A DNA stretch of 64,000 nucleotides from positions 868,001 to 932,000 of the forward strand of contig NZ_CP054020.1 in the NCBI RefSeq assembly GCF_013282625.1, written 5' to 3'. Positions within the stretch are counted from its first letter, which is position 1. Each line of letters begins with the position of its first letter. Source of the DNA: Thiomicrorhabdus xiamenensis (lineage in GTDB: Bacteria > Pseudomonadota > Gammaproteobacteria > Thiomicrospirales > Thiomicrospiraceae). A program made the translations under genes and the position numbers. The notes beneath the pieces were generated by a model, which saw nothing but the letters and a program-made list of their open reading frames with translations, was not told the origin of the DNA and ran no database searches. Of the stretch, positions 1 through 7,494 are shown in pieces.

Positions 1-1
1 T

Positions 2-508
2 ATGCCAGATGAGTTAAATGAAATTAATAGATTGGCTTCTATTTCTTTTCAGCTCATAGGTGGACTCATTGTCTTATGGAGCATAGATAGCAATTTAGGT
101 GTAATTAAAAATAGTTCTTTAATTAAAATGCTTACTTCCTATCTGAAAGGCTTTTTTGAACTAGGCAAGACACAGGTTATAAAAGTTGATTTTTTACAGA
201 ATGAGAGTCATTTTGGAAAAGCGCAGATTAGACACACAAAAAAAATTGAGAGTATTGAAGATAAGATTGACTACATTCAAGAGCAGTTAGACTTTGTTGA
301 GAATCAGTCAAAAGAGTTGGTTGAAGAGCTAAGAAGCGATTTTCAGAATGAGTTGCTAGTTTTAAAGCAAGAAATTAGATCTTGTAAAAAAACGTTGAAA
401 TTAATTGACCGTAATTTATCTGATATTTCAATTGGAGGAATTCCCCAGCAGGTCTTTGGTGTTTTTCTTGTCATTTATGGTTCTGTGATAAGTTACTTTG
501 TAACGTGA
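2..508 (+). CDS. hypothetical membrane-anchored coiled-coil protein (possibly 5'-partial)
   Basis: Unrecognised protein of 168 residues as readable. A hydrophobic segment lies near the N-terminus (about residues 15-30). The middle (about 60-135) is rich in Glu, Lys and Gln and is predicted by eye to form a long coiled coil. A second hydrophobic segment closes the C-terminus (about 150-167). The layout suggests a membrane protein with a helical coiled-coil domain between two spans. Only one base precedes the ATG, so the true start may lie outside the window. The gene is clearly more AT-rich than genes further right, which could reflect recent acquisition. No family is claimed. Confidence 0.55.
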   Translation: MPDELNEINRLASISFQLIGGLIVLWSIDSNLGVIKNSSLIKMLTSYLKGFFELGKTQVIKVDFLQNESHFGKAQIRHTKKIESIEDKIDYIQEQLDFVENQSKELVEELRSDFQNELLVLKQEIRSCKKTLKLIDRNLSDISIGGIPQQVFGVFLVIYGSVISYFVT

Positions 509-591
509 TGAATACACTACTAATAATTAGGTAAAGCAGAACACTTTTTAGTCCTTTATCCTTCACCGTGCGTGTGAATACATACATAACT

Positions 592-612
592 AGCCAGCTA
601 AATGCTGGTTTT
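592..612 (+). terminator. weak hairpin after the first gene
   Basis: CCAGC and GCTGG pair around a 5-nt loop (594-608), followed by TTTT. It is short and about 85 bp past the stop codon of the first gene, so it is only a possible intrinsic terminator. Confidence 0.35.
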
Positions 613-618
613 CGTGAT

Positions 619-945
619 TCAGTGACAGGTGAGTTCAATTTGATTGAGTGCCATGAGCGGTTCGTGGTCTTTGGTTTTAACCACTTTTATGTCATCGCTT
701 TCCAAGCGGCTTTGCAGTTCTTTTTCGATGCTTTGTGTAATAAAGGCATTGATATCCGTAAGCGGGTGATCCGGAATATCTGAAATGGGGGTGGTAAGAT
801 TTTTCAGTATTTGTTCGCGTGAAAGCTCGATGTACGTTTGATGAATTGTCTGGTTGGTGCTGATTTCATAGATTAAAAAGCCCTGACAGCTTCCTGCGTC
901 GCCACAGATAGTCTTGCCGTCGATACTGCTTATCGCTATTTTCAT
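619..945 (-). CDS. NifX/NifB-like dinitrogenase iron-molybdenum cofactor family protein
   Basis: The 108-residue protein opens with MKIAISSIDGKTICGDAG, followed by C, Q, G and FLIYEI. This resembles the start of the small alpha/beta domain shared by NifX, NifY and the C-terminus of NifB, which binds iron-sulfur or FeMo-cofactor precursors. Members occur widely in organisms without nitrogenase, with unclear roles. No nif gene is visible in the window, so nitrogen fixation should not be inferred. A ribosome-binding site (AGGGA) lies just upstream of the ATG. It is transcribed alone on the minus strand. Assignment rests on the N-terminal motif, since the C-terminal half is less typical. Confidence 0.6.
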   Translation of the reverse strand: MKIAISSIDGKTICGDAGSCQGFLIYEISTNQTIHQTYIELSREQILKNLTTPISDIPDHPLTDINAFITQSIEKELQSRLESDDIKVVKTKDHEPLMALNQIELTCH

Positions 946-1676
946 ATTTTTCCCTAAAAAGAATACTTTGCTGCAGTAAATTGTAAGAGTATTTGTATTG
1001 CTTAGGTATAAATAAATATATTTAATAGGTATAAAGGGATTTAAAGTGAAAAAGACAGTATTTGTTAGCGGATTCTATTGTGCCGTCATTTACGGAAATT
1101 GGACGATTGGTTGTTGTAGGTGGGCTTGGTTATCGGCAGGAGCAGACTCTGCGGAGGACCTTGTGCATGATCTCTCTCAGGCTGGCTGCGAAGTGATGTC
1201 GCAAAAATGTAACGCTCTACTGAAACAGAAGACGTTATTGTAAAGGGTAAGGGTGTATAGAGGATTCGGAGAAAGGAGGATTCCAATCTCCGAAAAGTGT
1301 GAATCAGGCAAGGCCTACTGGGACAGACAGTGTAATCAGTACTTTTAGTGAAGCTGGAATGCTTGAAACAATTGCTGCAGAAATACCTAAAAAACGGTGT
1401 CCTGTTTTACTTTTGGATTTTAGATCGGCTCGGTTCATATTTGATTCTCCATGTGTTTATTAACTGAGTTGATCTTATTATAAGTTATATTTATCTGTAA
1501 ATATGAAAAACTTATGAAGAGTGTATTAAGCAAATCTGAACCTGTGTTCGGTATTGTTCTTTCCTGTCTTCGATAGACGCTTCCAAAGCCGCTAAGTTCA
1601 GCGGCTTTTTTATTGTTATCTTGCCGGTTTGAATTTCGGTAAACTGGTCCGGCTTCTTGTCTGAATTCCTAGGATC
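946..1676. other. 731-bp stretch without a confident gene
   Basis: Only short open frames occur here. One at 1046-1243 starts with GTG and has odd composition. Another at 1299-1463 would start with GTG and encode 54 residues ending at a TAA, but its purine-rich stretch (1271-1279) is too far away to serve as a ribosome-binding site. The plus-strand terminator at 1586-1612 suggests that a plus-strand gene once ended here. The stretch may be a decayed gene, but I cannot identify a parent. Confidence 0.4.
1586..1612 (+). terminator. intrinsic terminator
   Basis: GCCGCT (1588-1593) pairs with AGCGGC (1600-1605), followed by a run of six T. It is a clear Rho-independent terminator on the plus strand, although no convincing gene lies directly upstream. 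Confidence 0.65.
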
Positions 1677-1688
1677 TTGCTACATAAG

Positions 1689-2567
1689 ATGATTTCAATT
1701 CGAGTGCTACTACTGGCGGCTTTAGCCATGATCGCTTTTGCCGCGAATTCGCTTTTGTGTCGTATTGCCTTGACGGAAACGACGATTGATGCCGCGTCTT
1801 TTACAACCATTCGTCTGGTGTCCGGTGCGGTGATGCTATTTATTTTGTGGAAGTTGCTGAATTATCGACAGCAACCCCGTCTTGCTGCTGAGAAGAGAAG
1901 ATTTGGCGGGAATACTTGGTCGGCTCTGGCGTTGTTTGTCTATGCTGCCGGTTTCTCGTTTGCTTATATCGAATTATCTGCCGCGACGGGAGCGTTGTTA
2001 TTGTTCGGAGCCGTGCAGCTGACGATGATCGGTTACGGTTTGTATAAGGGCGAGCGGTTGAATGTTGTGCAGCTGATTGCGCTTGCTCTGGCGGTAATCG
2101 GTATGCTGGTTTTGCTTTTGCCGGGCGCGTCGTCACCGTCTCTTTCGGGCGCCGTGCTGATGACGGTTGCTGGTATTGCCTGGGGCGTTTATTCCCTGCG
2201 CGGAAGAAGTGCGCAAAATGCCCATTACGATACCAGTGGTAATTTTATTCGTGCACTGCCCTTGGCTGTGCTGTTGAGTTTACTCTGGATTGACAGTAGT
2301 CGTCTTGATCAAACCGGTGTCGTTCTGGCGATTGCCTCAGGTGCTTTAGCCTCGGGGATCGGTTATGCCGTTTGGTATGCGGTAGTGCCTTTTTTAAGCG
2401 CTGCCAGTGCGGCGATTCTTCAATTGAGCGTGCCGCCTTTGACTGCGTTGGGTGCGGTAGTGTTTCTGGATGAATCAATTACGCTGCGCTTTACGCTGGC
2501 TTCGGTCACGATTCTTGGCGGGGTTGCTTTGTTTATTGTCAGTAAAAATCGGTTTGCAGCACGATAG
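1689..2567 (+). CDS. EamA/DMT-family inner-membrane transporter
   Basis: A 292-residue polytopic protein with about ten hydrophobic segments arranged as two similar halves, the standard architecture of the EamA (drug/metabolite transporter) superfamily. The first helix contains AANSLLCRIAL, typical of the family start. These proteins export or import small metabolites such as amino acids, but the substrate cannot be read from sequence. I chose the ATG at 1689. A TTG at 1677 in the same frame is only 2 nt from the AGGA at 1671-1674, so the downstream ATG fits better. It stands alone between terminators at 1586-1612 and 2601-2626. Confidence 0.85.
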   Translation: MISIRVLLLAALAMIAFAANSLLCRIALTETTIDAASFTTIRLVSGAVMLFILWKLLNYRQQPRLAAEKRRFGGNTWSALALFVYAAGFSFAYIELSAATGALLLFGAVQLTMIGYGLYKGERLNVVQLIALALAVIGMLVLLLPGASSPSLSGAVLMTVAGIAWGVYSLRGRSAQNAHYDTSGNFIRALPLAVLLSLLWIDSSRLDQTGVVLAIASGALASGIGYAVWYAVVPFLSAASAAILQLSVPPLTALGAVVFLDESITLRFTLASVTILGGVALFIVSKNRFAAR

Positions 2568-2600
2568 ACAGGCGTTGTATGTACCTGAAGAGTGGATAGA

Positions 2601-2626
2601 AAAAAACCAGCGTTTAGCTGGCTTTT
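2601..2626. terminator. probable bidirectional terminator
   Basis: A run of A is followed by CCAGC (2607-2611), a 5-nt loop, GCTGG (2617-2621) and CTTTT. It sits between convergent genes (the DMT transporter and the H1-like gene) and could serve both. Confidence 0.5.
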
Positions 2627-2647
2627 GTCATTTTGACAAGCAGAGGA

Positions 2648-2848
2648 TCAGGCGGCTTTTTTAACGGCTTTCTTGACTGCGGTTTTCATTTTCTTTTTGC
2701 TTGTCAGGCCTTTTTTGGCGACTTTCTTAGTTGCTTTCTTAATGACTCCGGCTGCTTTTTTCTTTTTAAGGTCGTTTTTCTTAACAAGTTTCATAGCGGC
2801 TTTGGTTGAGGCTTTCTTGATCGCTTTTTTCTTGATTTCTTTCGCCAT
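2648..2848 (-). CDS. histone H1-like lysine/alanine-rich DNA-binding protein
   Basis: A 66-residue protein made almost entirely of Lys, Ala, Val and Thr, with repeated KKA, KKAVKKA and KKVAKK units. It resembles bacterial histone H1-like nucleoid proteins (AlgP/Hc1-like C-terminal tails), which bind DNA non-specifically through charge. AGGAA sits about 8 nt upstream of the ATG, supporting translation on the minus strand. The opposite-strand open frame is a Phe/Leu-rich mirror and is not real. Low complexity makes the family name approximate, since any Lys/Ala-rich tail protein would look similar. Confidence 0.7.
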   Translation of the reverse strand: MAKEIKKKAIKKASTKAAMKLVKKNDLKKKKAAGVIKKATKKVAKKGLTSKKKMKTAVKKAVKKAA

Positions 2849-3048
2849 TTTTAGCTTCCTTAAATTGCTTTTGAAAAGGATTTATCGCCCGAGATGGCAA
2901 TAAACCACTTCCAATAGTAATGACTTGAATTCAATTCTGCAAACCGCGTTAAGAGATAAGCGGCAGTAAAGATTACTCGGTCACCGTTTTTTCAGGCTTG
3001 TTTGTGAGTAAAGAAAACGGGCGCGTGAGAAGCGCCAACCGCGATGTT

Positions 3049-5823
3049 TCACGGTTTGTTTGGCGACTCCTCCGCTGGGTTTTTTATGGGCGGTTTGCTT
3101 TGCGGCGGAATCGGAAAAAAGTAGCCGACGGTGATCAGGATTCCGCCGACACCGATAAAGCTGATAATTCTGGCAATGGTACCGGAGTTGGAGAGATCGA
3201 AAATAAACAGTTTAATGACCACCAGCGCCAAAAGCGCCGATCCGGCCAGCCACAGCGTGCGCTTGGCGGATTTTTGCGCCCATTTCATAATCGCGACACC
3301 GAGTAGACTCCAGAAGATCGCAAGGGTGGTTTGCGTAGTCGAAGAATTCAGCCAGATATGCAGCGAGTAGTAGATATCGTACCAGTGATAAAGCAGACGC
3401 AGAATGACCGCATTGGCAAAGGCAAACAGCGCAATCCCGAAGAGATACCACGCGCCTCTGTCGATTATCGATCGCGCGTTTTGCGTGTCGCTCTTGAGCC
3501 ATTGGTACAGTACGCTGAAACCGGTCAGTGCAAGCAGATCGAGAGTGTTGAGCAGCGGTAAATAAAACGTTCCCAAGGCTTCTCCGGCAGAGGCGAGATT
3601 AAAGCTGATCAGCCATACAAATATTATCAATAACAGCGGTAGTGCAAGGGTATTGAGATACAACTCGGCGTGCGCATTGAAAGGCCAGAATCTGCGTTGA
3701 TTGATTAGACTTTGTCCGAGAATGACCGGCAGCATAAACAGCAACAGGCTGGCCGCAACCCAGTCCAGATAGTGGTGAGTGGCATAGTGCTGTCCTTCCA
3801 GAGCCAGAATTCCTATAAACAGATACAGACTTAGAGCATGTAGCTGTTTGCCGAAGAGGATACTCTCCGGCGAATGGTTTTCCAGCCATTTGAGGATGGC
3901 GTAAAAAGCGGCGCCGTTGAACAGCCACACAATCCAGGCATGATGGGCAAACGGATGGCTGTTATGGTCAAAAAGGTAAAGCGCATACAAAAGCAGGAAG
4001 ACAAGCCAAAGCGGGCGGTAATAACGCAGGTCCTGCCAGTTGAAGCGCACTTCGATGGCAGTTATGAGCAAAGAGGTGATCAGTAAATGTGTAAGGATGC
4101 CGAAGGTCTGCCAGTCGAAGGATGCAAAGCGTTCGATTTCGAGCCAGTGGATGCTGAACCACCATAGGGTACCGATGATCAGCAGGAGAATTGACGCTGC
4201 GCGAATCTCCATTGATTGCAGGCTCCGGCTTTTATAAAGCATGAAAGCGCTGAGTAGATTGGCTACACCGACCAACAGGCCGCCCAGATAAAAAGCGTTG
4301 AAAATGGCGGTTTCGGCTGAACTGATAAGGGCAAATTGCGCGATATAAAAGAACTGCGAGGCGAGAAGTTGCAGCAGGATACCGAAGTAAAGCCCTAAGC
4401 TCTGCCGTTGGCGTAGGGCAAGCCAGATGATGCCGCAGGCTTCAATCGACCAGATTGCCGAGACGACATGATCGTCGAAGAATAACGGCACGGTAATGGT
4501 CAGAAAGATAACGCCGAGCGCAGAAAATGCCTGATACAGCAGTTTGAGATCGCTGCCGGCCTTTTTCATTAGGCCGAATCCGAGCGCCAGATAAAACAGG
4601 CCGAGGATAAGACTGCTGGTTGCCAGACCGTCTTCAAACGGGCGCATTAAATCCGTCTGGATTACAAAGCTGATGATCGGGGTTCCGAATACGATGGTTC
4701 CGTCCACCATGCCTTTCAGATTAGGAGGCTGTTTGAACGCAAAGAGCACGGCAATCGCCGTATACAGCAGGAAAAAAGCGATCAGGAAAAGTTGCACACT
4801 GAGGTAATTTTCCGGCGTATAGCGGAACCAGCCCCAAAAGATGGCAATCCAGAAGGTCATGACAAAACCGAGCAGATTGAGACGACGCCAGGCTTTGAAC
4901 CAGGCGATGGCGAAAATACTCAGATTTAAAACGATGTAATAGCTGAACAGGATGATGTGGCTGCCTTGTCCGGTCGAGGCCAGTATAGGAGCAAGGAAGC
5001 CGCCCAGGGCGCCCATAAAGGCCAGAGGTTGGGCATCCTGTTTTACCGCCAGATAGATGGAGCTTGCCATAACCAGCAGGAGAATGAAAAAGCCGGCGCT
5101 CACCGGAATGACGTCGTAAAACTTAAAGGCGAAATAGGTAGTCAGATAAAGGATGCCTATGCCGCCGCCCTGTAGAAGCAAGGCGAAGTTTTGTTGCTTT
5201 TGTTTAGTGAATAGTTTGAGACCGATAAGCAACAGTATAAGGCCAAGTATCGCGATGGCCAGAAGACGCAGTTCAATTGGCAGCAGTCCTTGGTCGGCAG
5301 CGTATTTGAGCAGAAAGCCAAGTCCGAAGAAGAGTACAAACAATCCGATTTTAGTGGTGACGTTACTCTCGATAAACCAGTTTAGCCAAGGCGGTAAGCT
5401 GCCGGAACGCAAGTATTGCTGAACGGAGGCGATAAGCGGTTTTGCGTTGTCTGTCTGGTCGTCCTTGGAATCCTTGTTCCACGGCGAGACACTTTTCCAT
5501 TTGGCCTTTGGTACAGGAGACGTTTGTCGGGCACCTTGTGGTGTTTCGTTTGAAGGTATTGTGGCGGAATGGGGTGACTGGGTGGAGGCGAGAGTTTCGC
5601 CTGATTCTTGGGGCGGCGAATGCTTTTTGGCGGACGGTTCTGGACGATTGGTGGATTGCTTAAAAGTTTCGAATTCGGCTAGCAATTTATTCAACTGATT
5701 CTGTAGCTGGTTATTTTTCTGCAACAGTATCCATATGACGATTCCGGCCAGCAGGGTTGCGAAAAACTCCTCTGAGTAGAGTCCGAAAACGATGAGGGTG
5801 AGAAACAGAATCAGCTCCGCCAT
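3049..5823 (-). CDS. DUF2339 large polytopic membrane protein
   Basis: A 924-residue protein. It starts with a hydrophobic helix (about 1-35), then a short coiled coil (about 36-60) and a Pro/Ser/Lys-rich linker (about 60-140). A long series of more than twenty hydrophobic segments runs to the C-terminus. This is the architecture of DUF2339 (PF10101), a bacterial family of unknown function often annotated only as predicted membrane protein. The C-terminal KPPIKNP tail is cytoplasmic by charge. It is a single-gene unit, divergent from the MFS gene at 6113. Function is unknown, and the length is normal for the family. Confidence 0.8.
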   Translation of the reverse strand: MAELILFLTLIVFGLYSEEFFATLLAGIVIWILLQKNNQLQNQLNKLLAEFETFKQSTNRPEPSAKKHSPPQESGETLASTQSPHSATIPSNETPQGARQTSPVPKAKWKSVSPWNKDSKDDQTDNAKPLIASVQQYLRSGSLPPWLNWFIESNVTTKIGLFVLFFGLGFLLKYAADQGLLPIELRLLAIAILGLILLLIGLKLFTKQKQQNFALLLQGGGIGILYLTTYFAFKFYDVIPVSAGFFILLLVMASSIYLAVKQDAQPLAFMGALGGFLAPILASTGQGSHIILFSYYIVLNLSIFAIAWFKAWRRLNLLGFVMTFWIAIFWGWFRYTPENYLSVQLFLIAFFLLYTAIAVLFAFKQPPNLKGMVDGTIVFGTPIISFVIQTDLMRPFEDGLATSSLILGLFYLALGFGLMKKAGSDLKLLYQAFSALGVIFLTITVPLFFDDHVVSAIWSIEACGIIWLALRQRQSLGLYFGILLQLLASQFFYIAQFALISSAETAIFNAFYLGGLLVGVANLLSAFMLYKSRSLQSMEIRAASILLLIIGTLWWFSIHWLEIERFASFDWQTFGILTHLLITSLLITAIEVRFNWQDLRYYRPLWLVFLLLYALYLFDHNSHPFAHHAWIVWLFNGAAFYAILKWLENHSPESILFGKQLHALSLYLFIGILALEGQHYATHHYLDWVAASLLLFMLPVILGQSLINQRRFWPFNAHAELYLNTLALPLLLIIFVWLISFNLASAGEALGTFYLPLLNTLDLLALTGFSVLYQWLKSDTQNARSIIDRGAWYLFGIALFAFANAVILRLLYHWYDIYYSLHIWLNSSTTQTTLAIFWSLLGVAIMKWAQKSAKRTLWLAGSALLALVVIKLFIFDLSNSGTIARIISFIGVGGILITVGYFFPIPPQSKPPIKNPAEESPNKP

Positions 5824-6112
5824 AGGTATTCCTCGAATCTTAGTCGTATTGCGTATTCAAGATCATACCTCCATCTTCGTATGCTGTTTAGTGTTTTATT
5901 TTGGTGCCTGTCCGGGGCTTCGGGTTCGGATTAATAAAACACCACATCGGGGTCAGGTATACGGAACCCTAGGGTTGCTTCTTATGAGGGTGTAAGAATT
6001 ACTGGTTCGAAATGTCACTCCGCTCTATGGACAGAGGACACGTTTTCTACGATATTGTGTCTCGGTAACTTCTTTACAATTTCAGACAATTTCATAGGAC
6101 GAAGGACTCTAT

Positions 6113-6727
6113 ATGGGAAAAAATAGATGGCTGATGGCCTTGGCGGCCGTAGGCGTTCATATCTGTATCGGTTCGGTTTACGCTTGGAGCGTCTACGTTA
6201 ATCCGATCAAAGAAACAATGAATTGGACTTTGACGGATGTCACTATCGCGTTCAGTATTGCGATTTTCTTCCTGGGGCTCTCGGCGGCTCTGATGGGGAA
6301 ATTTGTCGAGCGTAACGGCCCGAAAGTTTCGGCGATTATCGCGGCGGTTCTTTTCGGATTGGGTACGGCAGGTTCCGGTTTGGCGATTATGATAGAATCC
6401 AAGCTATTGCTGTATTTTTTCTACGGTGTTTTGGGCGGTTGCGGTCTGGGGATTGGTTATATTTCGCCGGTATCGACACTGGTGCAATGGTTCCCGGACA
6501 AACGCGGTATGGCGACTGGTCTGGCGATTATGGGATTCGGTTTCGCTTCGGCCATCTGGGGGCCGACGATCAAAGTCCTGATCTCCGAAGTCGGTGTGGC
6601 GTCAACCTTTATGATTTTAGGAGCTACCTATTTTGTCATTATGTTCTCCTCGGCGCTGTATCTGGAGAAACCCGAAGAAGGTTACCTTCCTGAAGGCTTT
6701 AAGAAAAAAGTCGAAGCCCGGGCATAA
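6113..6727 (+). CDS. OFA-type MFS transporter, N-terminal part (frameshifted)
   Basis: These 204 residues match the first half of an oxalate/formate-antiporter-like (OFA) major facilitator. There are six hydrophobic segments, including AVGVHICIGSVYAWSVY at the start and the loop FPDKRGMATGLAIMGFG, a family hallmark. The frame ends at 6727 inside the central cytoplasmic loop. The second half of the same transporter continues in the +1 frame from about 6708. The loop holds A6 (6704-6709) and CCCGGG (6717-6722), and removing one base from either would rejoin the halves. It may be a real inactivating indel, a sequencing error or a slippage site. An intact transporter would have about 415 residues and probably move a small carboxylate. 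Confidence 0.8.
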   Translation: MGKNRWLMALAAVGVHICIGSVYAWSVYVNPIKETMNWTLTDVTIAFSIAIFFLGLSAALMGKFVERNGPKVSAIIAAVLFGLGTAGSGLAIMIESKLLLYFFYGVLGGCGLGIGYISPVSTLVQWFPDKRGMATGLAIMGFGFASAIWGPTIKVLISEVGVASTFMILGATYFVIMFSSALYLEKPEEGYLPEGFKKKVEARA

Positions 6728-7361
6728 GAAAATCAAACCGGATTTGGCCATGCTGGGCGTGCATGAAGCGGTCAAAACTCCGCGTTTCTATGGTTTGTGG
6801 CTGATGCTGTTCATCAATGTGACCTGCGGGATTGCGATAATCGGTGTTGCATCGCCGTTATTGCAAGAGGTCTTGGGCTTGTCTGCGATTGCGGCGGCGG
6901 CGGCCGTGGGCTTGATGGGGATTTTCAATGGCGCAGGGCGTATTTTCTGGGCTTCGTTGTCGGACTACATGACTCGTCCGATCGTGTATATCACCTTCTT
7001 CGCGACACAGGCGGTCGCTTTTTATATGCTGCCGTCAATCACTGAAATCATCATTTTCCAGATTATTTTGTATTTCATTATGTCGTGCTACGGCGGTGGC
7101 TTTTCGTCGATTCCGGCCTATATCGGCGATATCTTCGGCACCAAAGAACTGGGGGCGATTCACGGTTATATTCTGACCGCATGGGCCGCGGCCGGCTTGG
7201 TTGGACCGCTGATTATTTCGATGGTCAAAGATGCAACCGGTTCTTATGCTGAAACCCTGTATGTTTTTTCCGGCTTCTTTATAGTGGCGCTGGTGATTTC
7301 GATTGCTATGCTGGCGAATATTAAAACCATTCAGAAAAAACAGCTCGCAACGGAGTCATGA
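6708..7361 (+). CDS. OFA-type MFS transporter, C-terminal part (frameshifted)
   Basis: This frame continues the transporter after the shift. The loop reads KSKPGHKKIKPDLAM, then the hallmark FYGLWLMLFINVTCGIAI and six further hydrophobic segments, ending near AMLANIKTIQKKQ. If translated separately, the first suitable ATG is at 6750, but no good ribosome-binding site is seen there and half an MFS protein is unlikely to work. A strong terminator follows at 7432-7467. I treat this and the 6113-6727 frame as one broken gene, with pseudogene status undecided. Confidence 0.75.
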   Translation, partial: KSKPGHKKIKPDLAMLGVHEAVKTPRFYGLWLMLFINVTCGIAIIGVASPLLQEVLGLSAIAAAAAVGLMGIFNGAGRIFWASLSDYMTRPIVYITFFATQAVAFYMLPSITEIIIFQIILYFIMSCYGGGFSSIPAYIGDIFGTKELGAIHGYILTAWAAAGLVGPLIISMVKDATGSYAETLYVFSGFFIVALVISIAMLANIKTIQKKQLATES

Positions 7362-7431
7362 AGTGCAGCATGCGAGGACCGAAAGTGCGTTAAATTAACG
7401 TAGCTTGAGAGGGTGCCCTTGTGTGAGGGAT

Positions 7432-7467
7432 GAAGAGGCGGTGAAAGATTTCATCGCCTCTTTTTTT
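7432..7467 (+). terminator. strong intrinsic terminator
   Basis: AGAGGCG (7434-7440) pairs with CGCCTCT (7455-7461), extended by TGAAA/TTTCA, followed by seven T. It ends the MFS transcript and lies between convergent genes. Confidence 0.85.
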
Positions 7468-7494
7468 GGTTTCTTTTACAGTTATTGCACGCGA

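Noticed and set aside
1046-1243. 65-residue plus-strand frame with GTG start
   Set aside because: Odd composition rich in Trp and Cys, no good ribosome-binding site and no recognisable motif; possibly gene debris.
2673-2903. Phe/Leu-rich plus-strand frame
   Set aside because: It is the mirror of the Lys/Ala-rich histone-like gene on the minus strand.
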